From Vulcanimicrobiota bacterium (GTDB lineage: Bacteria; Pseudomonadota; Gammaproteobacteria; Xanthomonadales; Rhodanobacteraceae): a stretch of DNA of 64,000 bases. The position numbers and the translations under genes were made by a program. Below the pieces are notes generated by a model. The model was not told the origin of the DNA. It did no database searches and saw nothing but the letters and a program-made list of their open reading frames with translations. Below, piece after piece: positions 56,573-64,000 of this stretch. The stretch lies in NCBI GenBank assembly GCA_903970555.1, contig CAJCJD010000244.1, forward strand, positions 1-64,000, written 5' to 3'. Within the stretch, counting starts at the first letter, position 1. Each line of letters opens with the position of its first letter.

Positions 56573-57150
56573 GGGAGCTCTCCTGAGGGGGATTTGCTTT
56601 GACGCACGCGACCGAATGGCAGCATGCGACGCAATACGTTGTCCTGATCGAACACATGGTGTTTTAGCGCCGCACCAACGTGTCCCACCAGCACCAACAG
56701 CAAAAAGTAAAACAGGTACTCGTGAATGGCGTGCGCAGTCTGCGACAGCTCATCGTTCTTGGCAGTCAGCGCCGGCAGGTTGAACAATTTGAACCACTGC
56801 AACGGATAGCCGTGCAAGGAGTTGTACCACCATCCGCTCAGCGGTAGCGCGAGGACGAAGGCATACAGGAGTACATGCGTGGTATGCGCTGCGATGCGCT
56901 GCCACAGCGGGCCAGGTTCGTCCGGCGGCGCGCGATCGAACAGGCGCCACGCCACACGCAGCACGAATAGCGCCAGTATCGTCAGGCCGATCGACTTGTG
57001 CAGGGCGTAGACACTGATCTTGCTCATTGATGGCGACATGTCCGTCATCAGCAAGCCCCACACGCCGTTGCCGAGAATTCCCAAGGCGACGATCCAATGG
57101 AAAAACTTGACCATCGATCCCCATTGGCGGTCGTTGCTACGCAAGCTCAT
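56569..57150 (-). CDS. Cytochrome b561
   Basis: A 193-residue membrane di-heme cytochrome with four helices. Axial-ligand histidines are in KFFHWIVALGILGNGVWGL, ALHKSIGLTILALFVLRVAW and IHEYLFYFLLLVLVGHVGAAL. It likely passes electrons from quinol to a periplasmic acceptor and is flanked on both sides by yceI genes, with 4-base overlaps, implying they act together. Confidence 0.93.
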   Translation of the reverse strand: MSLRSNDRQWGSMVKFFHWIVALGILGNGVWGLLMTDMSPSMSKISVYALHKSIGLTILALFVLRVAWRLFDRAPPDEPGPLWQRIAAHTTHVLLYAFVLALPLSGWWYNSLHGYPLQWFKLFNLPALTAKNDELSQTAHAIHEYLFYFLLLVLVGHVGAALKHHVFDQDNVLRRMLPFGRVRQSKSPSGELP

Positions 57151-57764
57151 GGATTTTCCTTGGTGGTCGATGTCTGACTATCGCGGATGCCTTCCAGTTC
57201 CAGCCAGATGGCTACGTCATGGCCGATGGCATTGGGAAAAGCGGTGATGCCAAATGCCGTGCGATCGAGCGTAGCTGTGCCGGAGAAACCCGCAATGGTG
57301 TGCAAGCCGTAGATGGTCTTGCCGACACGATTGACTCGAAAAGGAATATCCATCGGCAAACTTTTGCCGTGCAAATCGAGCGTGCCATGCACGACGCCGT
57401 GCGTAGCATCTTTGCGTTCCACGGATGTACTGGCGAAGTGCGCCGTCGGATAGGCCTTGCAATCGAGCAGCGACGATTTGCACACCGCGTTGTTCCAGGC
57501 CGTATCGCCCATGTCCAGGCTGGTCACGTCGATGTCCAGCTCGGTGCTTGAGTGGGACCAATCATCCGGATCGAAGCGTAACCATCCGTGGGCAATATGC
57601 AGTCGTCCGAGGGGCCGGGAGAAGCCGTCGTGATCGATGCTGAAGACGATCTGGCTGTGCACTGGGTCGTATTGGTAGAGATCGGGCGCCGCCCATGCGG
57701 CCAGCGGCGCCAGCAGTAAGCCAATACTTAACGTCAGGAGTGAGTAAGCCACGCGTCGATTCAT
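57147..57764 (-). CDS. YceI-family periplasmic protein (first copy in operon)
   Basis: A 205-residue exported protein: signal peptide (LLTLSIGLLLAPLAAWAA), YDPVHSQIVFSIDHDGFSR, and ELDIDVTSLDMGDTAWN. It is only distantly similar to the second YceI protein in the same operon, so the two copies probably bind different ligands or partners. It starts the operon. Confidence 0.92.
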   Translation of the reverse strand: MNRRVAYSLLTLSIGLLLAPLAAWAAPDLYQYDPVHSQIVFSIDHDGFSRPLGRLHIAHGWLRFDPDDWSHSSTELDIDVTSLDMGDTAWNNAVCKSSLLDCKAYPTAHFASTSVERKDATHGVVHGTLDLHGKSLPMDIPFRVNRVGKTIYGLHTIAGFSGTATLDRTAFGITAFPNAIGHDVAIWLELEGIRDSQTSTTKENP

Positions 57765-57959
57765 GCCGGGAGTCTGGCCGAAACCACGCAGGGCTTCCAG
57801 ATCGGCAACGGGAACGGATTGTTGCCGCCACGGCTACATCGGGCCAACCACGTGAGCCGACCGAAAGGACATGCGGTTAACTCTCGGATTTGGCATGATC
57901 TACGGGGTGCGGGGCGAACGAAGGGAGCGCCCGGCCTGACGTGCCTTAGGGGGCCACTA

Positions 57960-60900
57960 GTGTCGGTTTTCTTGATGGGGCTGGCCTTCCTGATGGGAGC
58001 ACCTGGACCGGGTGTGCCGTCATCGACGGCGCCTGCTGCTTCTGCATCCATTCCGGCCGTGGCGATCCACGCCCCGGATGCCGCCCCATTGCCTACACCG
58101 CAGTTTCGTCGCTACGGCACGGACGATGGGCTGCCCAGCAGCACCGTCTACGCGGTGGCGCAGGACCATGATGGCGCGATGTGGTTTGGCACCAAGGGCG
58201 GTATTGCCCGTTTCGACGGCGTGCACTTCCAGGTTTTTCGGCACATCGAGAACGATCCCGATTCGCTCTACAACAACGAAATTTCCTCGTTGATCGTCGA
58301 TCGGCAAGGCAACATCTGGGCCGGCGGCCTGGATGCCGGCCTCAATCGTTACGACACCACCACCGGTAAATTCACCCACTGGAGCCACGATCCGGTCGAC
58401 CCGCACAGCCTGACCAGCGATCGGGTCTGGGTGATCGCCCAGACGCCCGATGGCGTTGTCTGGGTGGGCACCGGCGATGGCCTCGATCGCATGCTGCCTG
58501 ATGGCCACGGATTCGAGCATGTGACCAACCCGCTGCTCGGCTTGAATCCCCCCGATTTCGGCATCGTGGGTGCGTTGTACGTCGACCCGCAGGGGCGTTT
58601 GTGGGTGGGTTCTGATCGAGGTGTGTTCCGTCGCAATGCGGACGGAAATTTCTCGCTGATCAAGCCTGCTGATTCGACGCTTTCGATGGACGCGTGGCGC
58701 ATCGATGGCAATGGCAATGAAGTGCGTATTGCCACCGAGCGCGGATTGCTCATCGTGGGGGCGGACGATGTGGCGCGTCCTTTTGGCGCCCCGGTCATTC
58801 CCGGCGACACCAATGTGATGACCAGCACGCGCGATCCGGCCGGGCACTTATGGGTCGGTACGCAGCGGGGCATGTATCTGCAAGCGCGTCACGATGGGCC
58901 TGTTACCGAGGTGATCGACCAGCCGCTGCTCTATGGCGATCTGCCTGGCAGCTGGGTCTGGCAGACCCAGGTCGACCGCGAAGGCGGCCTTTGGGTAACG
59001 TTGCTGGACGGTGGCGTGGGCTATCTTGCGCCGGGTTGGAACAGATTCAGCCGCTTTACGCACATTCCCGATGATCCAAACAGCTTGCGCGATTCGGTGG
59101 CAACAACGATGGGGCGCGGGCGTGATGGCCGGCATGTCTGGGTCGGTGAGCGTGAAGGGCGCATCGATCGTCTCGATCCGATCACCGGCAGCGTCGAACA
59201 TATTCTCAGCGGTCTACATGGCGACGTTGTCGGCATGACCGAAGACAACCATCAGCGCCTTTGGGTGGCGTTGCAAGGTGCGCTTTACCGCTACGACTAC
59301 GCGCACGACCGGCTTGATCAGGTCGATCCGCAAGGTACGAAGCTCAAGCGCCCGCGTGAGGTGGAGCTTGGGCCCGACGGCATGATGTACGCCCGTACAT
59401 TCGGGCAAGGCATATTGCGCATCGATCCGGATACGTTGGCCGTGTCCGACGTGGCGATGGACCAGCCGAACGAAAAGGTACTGCTGGGCAGTCAGATGAT
59501 GCTCTACAAAGGCAGCTTCTGGTACGCCAGCGACGGTGGTCTGATGCGCTTGGATCAGGCGCACAGTCGATTCGTGATGGTGCCGGGCGGCCCAACCGGC
59601 GATCCCATCGATGCGTTCGATTTCGATCGCACTGGCATGTGGGTGGCCACGGAGAATGGCCTGTTTCACTATCACGCACAGGGGCAGGGTATCGTTCTGG
59701 ATCGGACGGTAGATGCCGCGCTTGGTTGGCCGTCGCTGAAGGCGGTGGATATCGATGTCGATTGCCTGGGCCGAGTGTGGATTTTCGCGCATGACGGTTT
59801 GTGGCGTTTCAATCCGGCTAAGGGCACGTTTCACGAGATCGGCCTGCAAAACGGCCTGACCAATAGCGAATTCCAAAGCGGTTACGCGCTGTTGCCCAGC
59901 GGCTACCTGTATGCCGCGACGTTTGGTGGTGTAGCCGGTTTCAATCCTGACAACGTTGATGCTCCACCGGTTTCCCCGCTGTTGTCGATCACACAGATCA
60001 CAGTGCGACACAAAGGCACGGAACAGAATTTGCCGCTTGGCCCGGCGCCGGTGAAGGTTGGTTGGCACGACAGTCAGCTGCAAATCCACGCGCGTGTCTT
60101 CTCCTACATCAATCCGTGGGCCAATCAATATCGATTCCGTCTACATGGCTTCGACACCGATTGGGTCGATCGCGATAACCACGGCGAACGGGAATTCACG
60201 GGCCTGGGCAGCGGCGATTACACGCTGGACATCATGGCGCGTGGTGCCGATGGCGGCTGGGTGACGCTGGCTGCACCGCTGCGTATCCAGGTGCAATCGC
60301 CGCCATGGTTGCGCTGGTGGGCATGGTTGCTTTACGCATGCGTGGCTATCGCAATGGCGTTGCTGATGATGTTGGCGTGGCGTCGTCGTTTGGCGCATCG
60401 CCATCGCATACAACTGGCCGAGCAGCGCCACCAGATCGCCGAACAGGCAAGCGCGGCCAAGAGTCAGTTTCTCGCCACACTCAGTCACGAGATCCGCACG
60501 CCCATGACCGGCGTGATCGGCATGGCCGAGCTGCTACTGAGCACACCGCTGAGCGACGCGCAGCGCGAATACACCGAAGCCATGCAACGCGCCAGCAATG
60601 TACTGCTCAAATTGTTGAACGATGCGTTGGACCTTGCACGTATCGAAGCGGGAAAGCTGGTGCTGGAGTCGGCACCGTTCGAAGTGCGAAGCCTTGTGCA
60701 GGATGTGGAGCGCCTACAAAAGAATACGGCGCAGGCGAAGGGTTTGTCGCTCGTGGTGCAAATTGATGCGGACGTGCCGGTCTCGTTGATCGGTGATGCC
60801 ATGCGCATCCGGCAAGTGCTGTTCAACCTGGTCAATAACGCGGTCAAATTTACCGAGCGTGGCCGCATCGGCATTGATGTCTGCTGGCTGGATGGCTACC

Positions 60901-61577
60901 TGTGGCTGGACGTCAGTGATACGGGGCCTGGCATTTCTGAAAACAGCCGAGTGCGACTGTTTCGCCGATTCGAACAAGACGAAGGGCCGCAACGCAGCAT
61001 CGGTAGTGGTCTGGGCCTGGCCATCTGCAATGAGTTGGTGAGCTTGATGGGCGGCAGCCTTACCCTGGAATCGATGCTTGGGGAAGGCAGCACGTTCCAC
61101 GTGCGTCTACCACTTCAGATTTCGCAAGAGGCAGCGTCCGCAGCCCCGGAAACATCGGGGCCACTGGAAGGACGCGCGCTCGATGTTCTGCTGGTGGAGG
61201 GCGATGCCACGGCAACCAATGCCATTCGCGGCATGCTGGAACATCAAGGGCATCGCGTGCGTTGCGCAACGCATGGGCTGAATGCGCTCGCGGAATTGTC
61301 GCAGGATCCTTGCGATGTCATTTTGCTCGATCTGGATCTGCCCGGTATCGATGGATTCCAAGTCGCGCAATTGATACGTCAGGGTGAAGGCGCTGGCGAG
61401 CACGTGCCGATTATTGCGATGACCACGCGCACCCGAGCCGAAGAGGTGGCGCGCGGACATCAAGTTGGCATGGATGGCTTTTTGCGCAAACCGCTCACGG
61501 GTGTGCAACTTTCGTCGGCATTGGTGGCGGCGTTGTCGGCGCGGTCGTCGCCACGACAGGAAACGAATCCGGCGTGA
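57960..61577 (+). CDS. Propeller-type hybrid sensor histidine kinase with receiver domain
   Basis: A 1205-residue membrane sensor. Signal peptide or anchor (VFLMGLAFLMGAP), periplasmic two-component-propeller repeats (about 50-720, repeated IWAGG, VWVGTGDGL, LWVGSDRGV units), Y_Y_Y domain (HARVFSYINPWANQYRFRLH), one helix (about 785-805), HisKA with His843 (LATLSHEIRTPMTG), HATPase (VNNAVKFTERG, GSGLGLAICNEL) and a receiver with Asp1124. No AraC DNA-binding domain follows, unlike Bacteroides HTCS proteins. GTG 57960 has AGGGGG 6 bases upstream and a signal peptide; the frame is open 47 codons further. Confidence 0.92.
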   Translation: MSVFLMGLAFLMGAPGPGVPSSTAPAASASIPAVAIHAPDAAPLPTPQFRRYGTDDGLPSSTVYAVAQDHDGAMWFGTKGGIARFDGVHFQVFRHIENDPDSLYNNEISSLIVDRQGNIWAGGLDAGLNRYDTTTGKFTHWSHDPVDPHSLTSDRVWVIAQTPDGVVWVGTGDGLDRMLPDGHGFEHVTNPLLGLNPPDFGIVGALYVDPQGRLWVGSDRGVFRRNADGNFSLIKPADSTLSMDAWRIDGNGNEVRIATERGLLIVGADDVARPFGAPVIPGDTNVMTSTRDPAGHLWVGTQRGMYLQARHDGPVTEVIDQPLLYGDLPGSWVWQTQVDREGGLWVTLLDGGVGYLAPGWNRFSRFTHIPDDPNSLRDSVATTMGRGRDGRHVWVGEREGRIDRLDPITGSVEHILSGLHGDVVGMTEDNHQRLWVALQGALYRYDYAHDRLDQVDPQGTKLKRPREVELGPDGMMYARTFGQGILRIDPDTLAVSDVAMDQPNEKVLLGSQMMLYKGSFWYASDGGLMRLDQAHSRFVMVPGGPTGDPIDAFDFDRTGMWVATENGLFHYHAQGQGIVLDRTVDAALGWPSLKAVDIDVDCLGRVWIFAHDGLWRFNPAKGTFHEIGLQNGLTNSEFQSGYALLPSGYLYAATFGGVAGFNPDNVDAPPVSPLLSITQITVRHKGTEQNLPLGPAPVKVGWHDSQLQIHARVFSYINPWANQYRFRLHGFDTDWVDRDNHGEREFTGLGSGDYTLDIMARGADGGWVTLAAPLRIQVQSPPWLRWWAWLLYACVAIAMALLMMLAWRRRLAHRHRIQLAEQRHQIAEQASAAKSQFLATLSHEIRTPMTGVIGMAELLLSTPLSDAQREYTEAMQRASNVLLKLLNDALDLARIEAGKLVLESAPFEVRSLVQDVERLQKNTAQAKGLSLVVQIDADVPVSLIGDAMRIRQVLFNLVNNAVKFTERGRIGIDVCWLDGYLWLDVSDTGPGISENSRVRLFRRFEQDEGPQRSIGSGLGLAICNELVSLMGGSLTLESMLGEGSTFHVRLPLQISQEAASAAPETSGPLEGRALDVLLVEGDATATNAIRGMLEHQGHRVRCATHGLNALAELSQDPCDVILLDLDLPGIDGFQVAQLIRQGEGAGEHVPIIAMTTRTRAEEVARGHQVGMDGFLRKPLTGVQLSSALVAALSARSSPRQETNPA

Positions 61578-61601
61578 AGCTTCGGTGCGAACCGAGCGCT
61601 T

Positions 61602-62024
61602 CTACATGTCGAACTTGTTCACTTCAAAACCGAGCCGTTGATATTCCCGCCAGCGCAAGCGTGAGCCTTCGCGTTCGGCGGGATCGGCAGCGACGACTTC
61701 CAGTATGCGATCGCCATAGCTCTGCGGACATTGTTCGCGCAGGTTGATGGTGAGTGCGCGCGTTGCCGTATCGATGCCGGGTGGCACGATCAATACCGCC
61801 GTGTGTTCGTCGTCGTCATCACCGGCCAGTTGATGCGGAATGAAGGTGTCGTCATCGAATGCCCACAACAATTCGTCGAGCGCTTCGGCTTGCGTGAAGT
61901 CGCGGGTCAGAATCAGCGTGGGTTGTTGCGCAGCAAAGGCCTTGCGCGCAAGTTCGCACACCAGCAGTAGCGGTTGCTCGCTGAAGCGCGGTTTGGCGAT
62001 CAGGTAAAAGTCGGCGCGGGGCAT
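61602..62024 (-). CDS. holC: DNA polymerase III chi subunit
   Basis: Chi subunit of the clamp-loader assembly, which binds SSB. A 140-residue protein with ADFYLIAKP at the start matching the E. coli chi N-terminus (TFYLL), LDELLWAFDDDTFIPHQLAG and the C-terminal LRWREYQRLGFEVN. The frame is open from ATG 62051, but that codon lies inside a 15-bp inverted repeat and homology supports ATG 62024. It follows pepA, the arrangement known from E. coli. Confidence 0.92.
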   Translation of the reverse strand: MPRADFYLIAKPRFSEQPLLLVCELARKAFAAQQPTLILTRDFTQAEALDELLWAFDDDTFIPHQLAGDDDDEHTAVLIVPPGIDTATRALTINLREQCPQSYGDRILEVVAADPAEREGSRLRWREYQRLGFEVNKFDM

Positions 62025-62041
62025 GGTGGCAGCGTGTTGGT

Positions 62042-62078
62042 TCTGCGCCATTTCGAATCGAGGTCGAAATGGCGCAGA
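62042..62078. repeat. Perfect 15-bp inverted repeat between pepA and holC
   Basis: TCTGCGCCATTTCGA (62042-62056) and TCGAAATGGCGCAGA (62064-62078) are exact reverse complements with a 7-base loop. This would form a very stable hairpin in the pepA-holC transcript. It is not followed by a T run on the minus strand. It may set the relative expression of pepA and holC. Confidence 0.85.
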
Positions 62079-62085
62079 TGATCCA

Positions 62086-63576
62086 TCAACCGGCGCGATC
62101 GATCAGCCACTGTGCCAGCAGGGGCACGGGGCGGCCGGTGGCGAGCCCTTTGCGGCCTTCGTCCCACGCGGTGCCGGCGATATCCAAATGCGCCCAGCGC
62201 TGGCCTTCGGTAAAGCGCGACAGGAAGCAGCCGGCGGTGATGGCTCCCGCATTCTTGCCGCCGATGTTGGCCACGTCGGCGAAGCCGGAATCAAGCTGCA
62301 CCTGGTAGTCGTCCCACAGCGGCAGGCGCCATGCGCGATCGAGCGTGTTTTCACCTGCACTGAGTAGTTCGTCGGCGAGATCGTCGTGCTTGCTCATCAG
62401 GCCGCTGGCATGTTTGCCCAGTGCGATTACGCAGGCGCCGGTGAGCGTCGCGGCATCGATCATGGTTTGCGGTTGGAACGTCTGCGCGGTGTAGGTCAGC
62501 GCATCGCACAGAATCAAACGACCTTCGGCATCGGTGTTGAGCACTTCGATGGTGATGCCGGAAAGGCTGGTCAGCACATCGCTCGGACGGTAGCTGTCGC
62601 CGTCGGGCATGTTTTCCACAGCCGGTACTACGCAAACCAGATTGAGCTTCAGGCCCATCTTCACGGCGGACACGAAAGCACCAAGCACGCCGGCCGCGCC
62701 ACCCATGTCGAACTTCATTTCTTCCATGCCCGGGCCGGGTTTGAGACTGATGCCGCCGGTGTCGAAGGTGATGCCTTTGCCGACGAAAGCGTACGGCTTT
62801 TCGTCAGCCGCGCCGCCTTTGTATTCCAGCACGATCAGCTTGGGCTTGTTGGCCGAACCGCGACCGACGGCCAGCAGCGAACCGAAGCCAAGCTTGGCCA
62901 TGTCGTCGTGATCGAGCACGGTGCAGCTGACGTTGTCCTTGCCTTGCGCGAACTGCTCGGCTTGCTCGGCGATGTAGGCGGGATTGCAGATGTTGGGCGG
63001 AAGATTGGCCAGTTCGCGGGCGAAGCGCACGCCTGCGGCAATCGCGCGCGCTTGATCGAGGCCAGCTTGCGCATCGTCAGTGCCGGCAAAAAGAAGGTTG
63101 GTCAATTCCGGCTGGCTGCTTTTCTCGCGCGGCTTGAAGGTGGCGGTGTAGCGATAGGTGGCGTGGTCAGCGGCCAGGGCGGCGGTGCGCACGCGCCAGG
63201 CGGCGTCACGGCCGGGGACGTCCACTTCGGCCAGGAACGACACGGCGGCGTCGATCGGCAGGCGGCTGAGCGCGCGTGCTGCTTCCATGTTCACTTTCTG
63301 GAAACGTGCCGCGTCAAATGTCTTCTGCGTACCCAGGCCCACCACCAGCACGCGCTTGGCCTGAATGCCTTCCGGGGCGAACAAAACAGTGGTCGAACCG
63401 GCCTTGCCGTTGATGTCCCCGCTTTCCACCTGGCGCTTGATCGCGCCGCCGGCCCCACTGTCCACCCGTGCGGCTGCACTGGTGAGCAGGCCGTTTTCGT
63501 AAACGCCGACCACCACGCAAGGGGTATCAACGGTTTCGGGGGCGGCGGAGCCTAGGCTGAATTGAAGCGTCATCAT
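62086..63576 (-). CDS. pepA: Leucyl aminopeptidase (cytosol aminopeptidase)
   Basis: Hexameric M17 zinc aminopeptidase; in some bacteria also a DNA-binding protein. A 496-residue protein with metal and active-site motifs [30 protein letters not shown] and the signature [14 protein letters not shown]. The start at ATG 63576 follows AGGA by about 6 bases; a TTG precedes it and a second ATG follows. Divergent from lptF. Confidence 0.96.
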   Translation of the reverse strand: MMTLQFSLGSAAPETVDTPCVVVGVYENGLLTSAAARVDSGAGGAIKRQVESGDINGKAGSTTVLFAPEGIQAKRVLVVGLGTQKTFDAARFQKVNMEAARALSRLPIDAAVSFLAEVDVPGRDAAWRVRTAALAADHATYRYTATFKPREKSSQPELTNLLFAGTDDAQAGLDQARAIAAGVRFARELANLPPNICNPAYIAEQAEQFAQGKDNVSCTVLDHDDMAKLGFGSLLAVGRGSANKPKLIVLEYKGGAADEKPYAFVGKGITFDTGGISLKPGPGMEEMKFDMGGAAGVLGAFVSAVKMGLKLNLVCVVPAVENMPDGDSYRPSDVLTSLSGITIEVLNTDAEGRLILCDALTYTAQTFQPQTMIDAATLTGACVIALGKHASGLMSKHDDLADELLSAGENTLDRAWRLPLWDDYQVQLDSGFADVANIGGKNAGAITAGCFLSRFTEGQRWAHLDIAGTAWDEGRKGLATGRPVPLLAQWLIDRAG

Positions 63577-63671
63577 CAAGTTCCTGCGGGAGGCCGGCGC
63601 GCGTCGAACCGGCTAGACTTAGGGTTTGCCTCTCCAAGGTCGGAGGGGCATGGAACCCACGATTCTATCGC

Positions 63672-64000
63672 ATGCTGAGCATCCTAGACCGATACTTCCT
63701 ACGCGAGCTTGGCCAGACCGTTGCCGCCACGGTCATCGTGCTTTTGGTCATCATGGCCGGCACGTCGTTCGCTCACGTGCTGGAACAGGTGGCCAAAGGC
63801 AGCTTTCCGGCCAGCGTGATGTTCCAGGTGCTGGGCCTGAACATGGTCGACAGCCTTTCCAGCATGCTGCCGCTGGCCGGGTTCCTGGGCGTGTTGCAGT
63901 CGTTCGGGCGTATGTACCGTGAGAGCGAAATGCATGTGTTGTCGTCGTCCGGTATGGGCATGGGAGGCCTGTTGCGGCCGATGGCGATCGTCGCGGTGGT
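63672..64000 (+). CDS. lptF: LPS export ABC permease LptF, N-terminal part (runs off the window)
   Basis: Inner-membrane permease of the Lpt machinery that extracts lipopolysaccharide for transport to the outer membrane. The first 109 residues are present: MLSILDRYFLRELGQTVAAT, first helix TVIVLLVIMAGTSF and the second helix region, plus the coupling-helix pattern YRESEMHVLSSSGM. Divergence from pepA is conserved in gammaproteobacteria; lptG is expected next outside the window. Confidence 0.93.
   Translation, partial: MLSILDRYFLRELGQTVAATVIVLLVIMAGTSFAHVLEQVAKGSFPASVMFQVLGLNMVDSLSSMLPLAGFLGVLQSFGRMYRESEMHVLSSSGMGMGGLLRPMAIVAV

Overview
This 64 kb window reads as ordinary chromosome of a gammaproteobacterium in the Xanthomonadales, most likely family Rhodanobacteraceae (Dyella, Rhodanobacter or Luteibacter relatives). 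The basis is a GC-rich sequence with short, tightly packed operons and several gene orders typical of that group: ponA diverging from pilMNOPQ, thiS-thiG-trmB, rimB-rimK, a yceI / cytochrome b561 / yceI triplet, and pepA-holC diverging from lptF. The taxonomic call is inference from gene content. No insertion sequence, prophage, integrase or CRISPR array was seen.

Layout. 1-7.9 kb: the end of citrate synthase, then a sugar block with a GPH-family symporter and a GH31 alpha-xylosidase-like enzyme, a convergent gluconokinase and an OprB porin. 7.9-16.7 kb: an uncharacterised protein and PBP1A on the minus strand, diverging from pilMNOPQ, which has a recognisable promoter and a strong terminator. 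16.8-23.9 kb: a MoxR/Bat-type operon of six overlapping genes (MoxR ATPase, DUF58, DUF4381, VWA, VWA-TPR, BatD). 23.9-27.8 kb: macro-domain hydrolase, MarR regulator, M28 peptidase, MscL and an FAH-family hydrolase. 28.0-32.5 kb: a MacAB-like tripartite ABC exporter whose last permease gene carries a one-base frameshift. 33.0-40.2 kb: a complete chaperone-usher fimbrial operon (major pilin, chaperone, usher, two-domain tip adhesin, three minor pilins) with a hairpin-rich leader and hairpins between genes. 40.3-46.3 kb: DMT exporter, an Ada-like protein without its zinc domain, a small membrane protein, a Rieske ferredoxin, a UDP-sugar dehydrogenase and a DASS/TrkA-C transporter. 46.5-50.3 kb: trmB, thiG, thiS and a secreted FecR/DUF6600-like protein. 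50.4-54.2 kb: tRNA-Gly(CCC), rimB-rimK, a possible small RNA or attenuated leader, and an OmpR-type two-component system. 54.2-64 kb: L-serine dehydratase, a thioredoxin-fold protein, the yceI/b561 operon, a large propeller hybrid histidine kinase, holC, pepA and the start of lptF.

Envelope biology dominates: type IV pilus assembly, fimbriae, peptidoglycan synthesis, the Bat membrane complex, LPS export and an efflux pump. The features most worth a second look are the structured leader and stepwise hairpins of the fimbrial operon, the degenerate metal-binding site in the second Bat VWA protein, the frameshifted ABC permease, a terminator-bounded transcript candidate before the two-component system, and several perfect inverted repeats that look like operators. 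I saw no clear evidence for a wholly new defence or mobile system.
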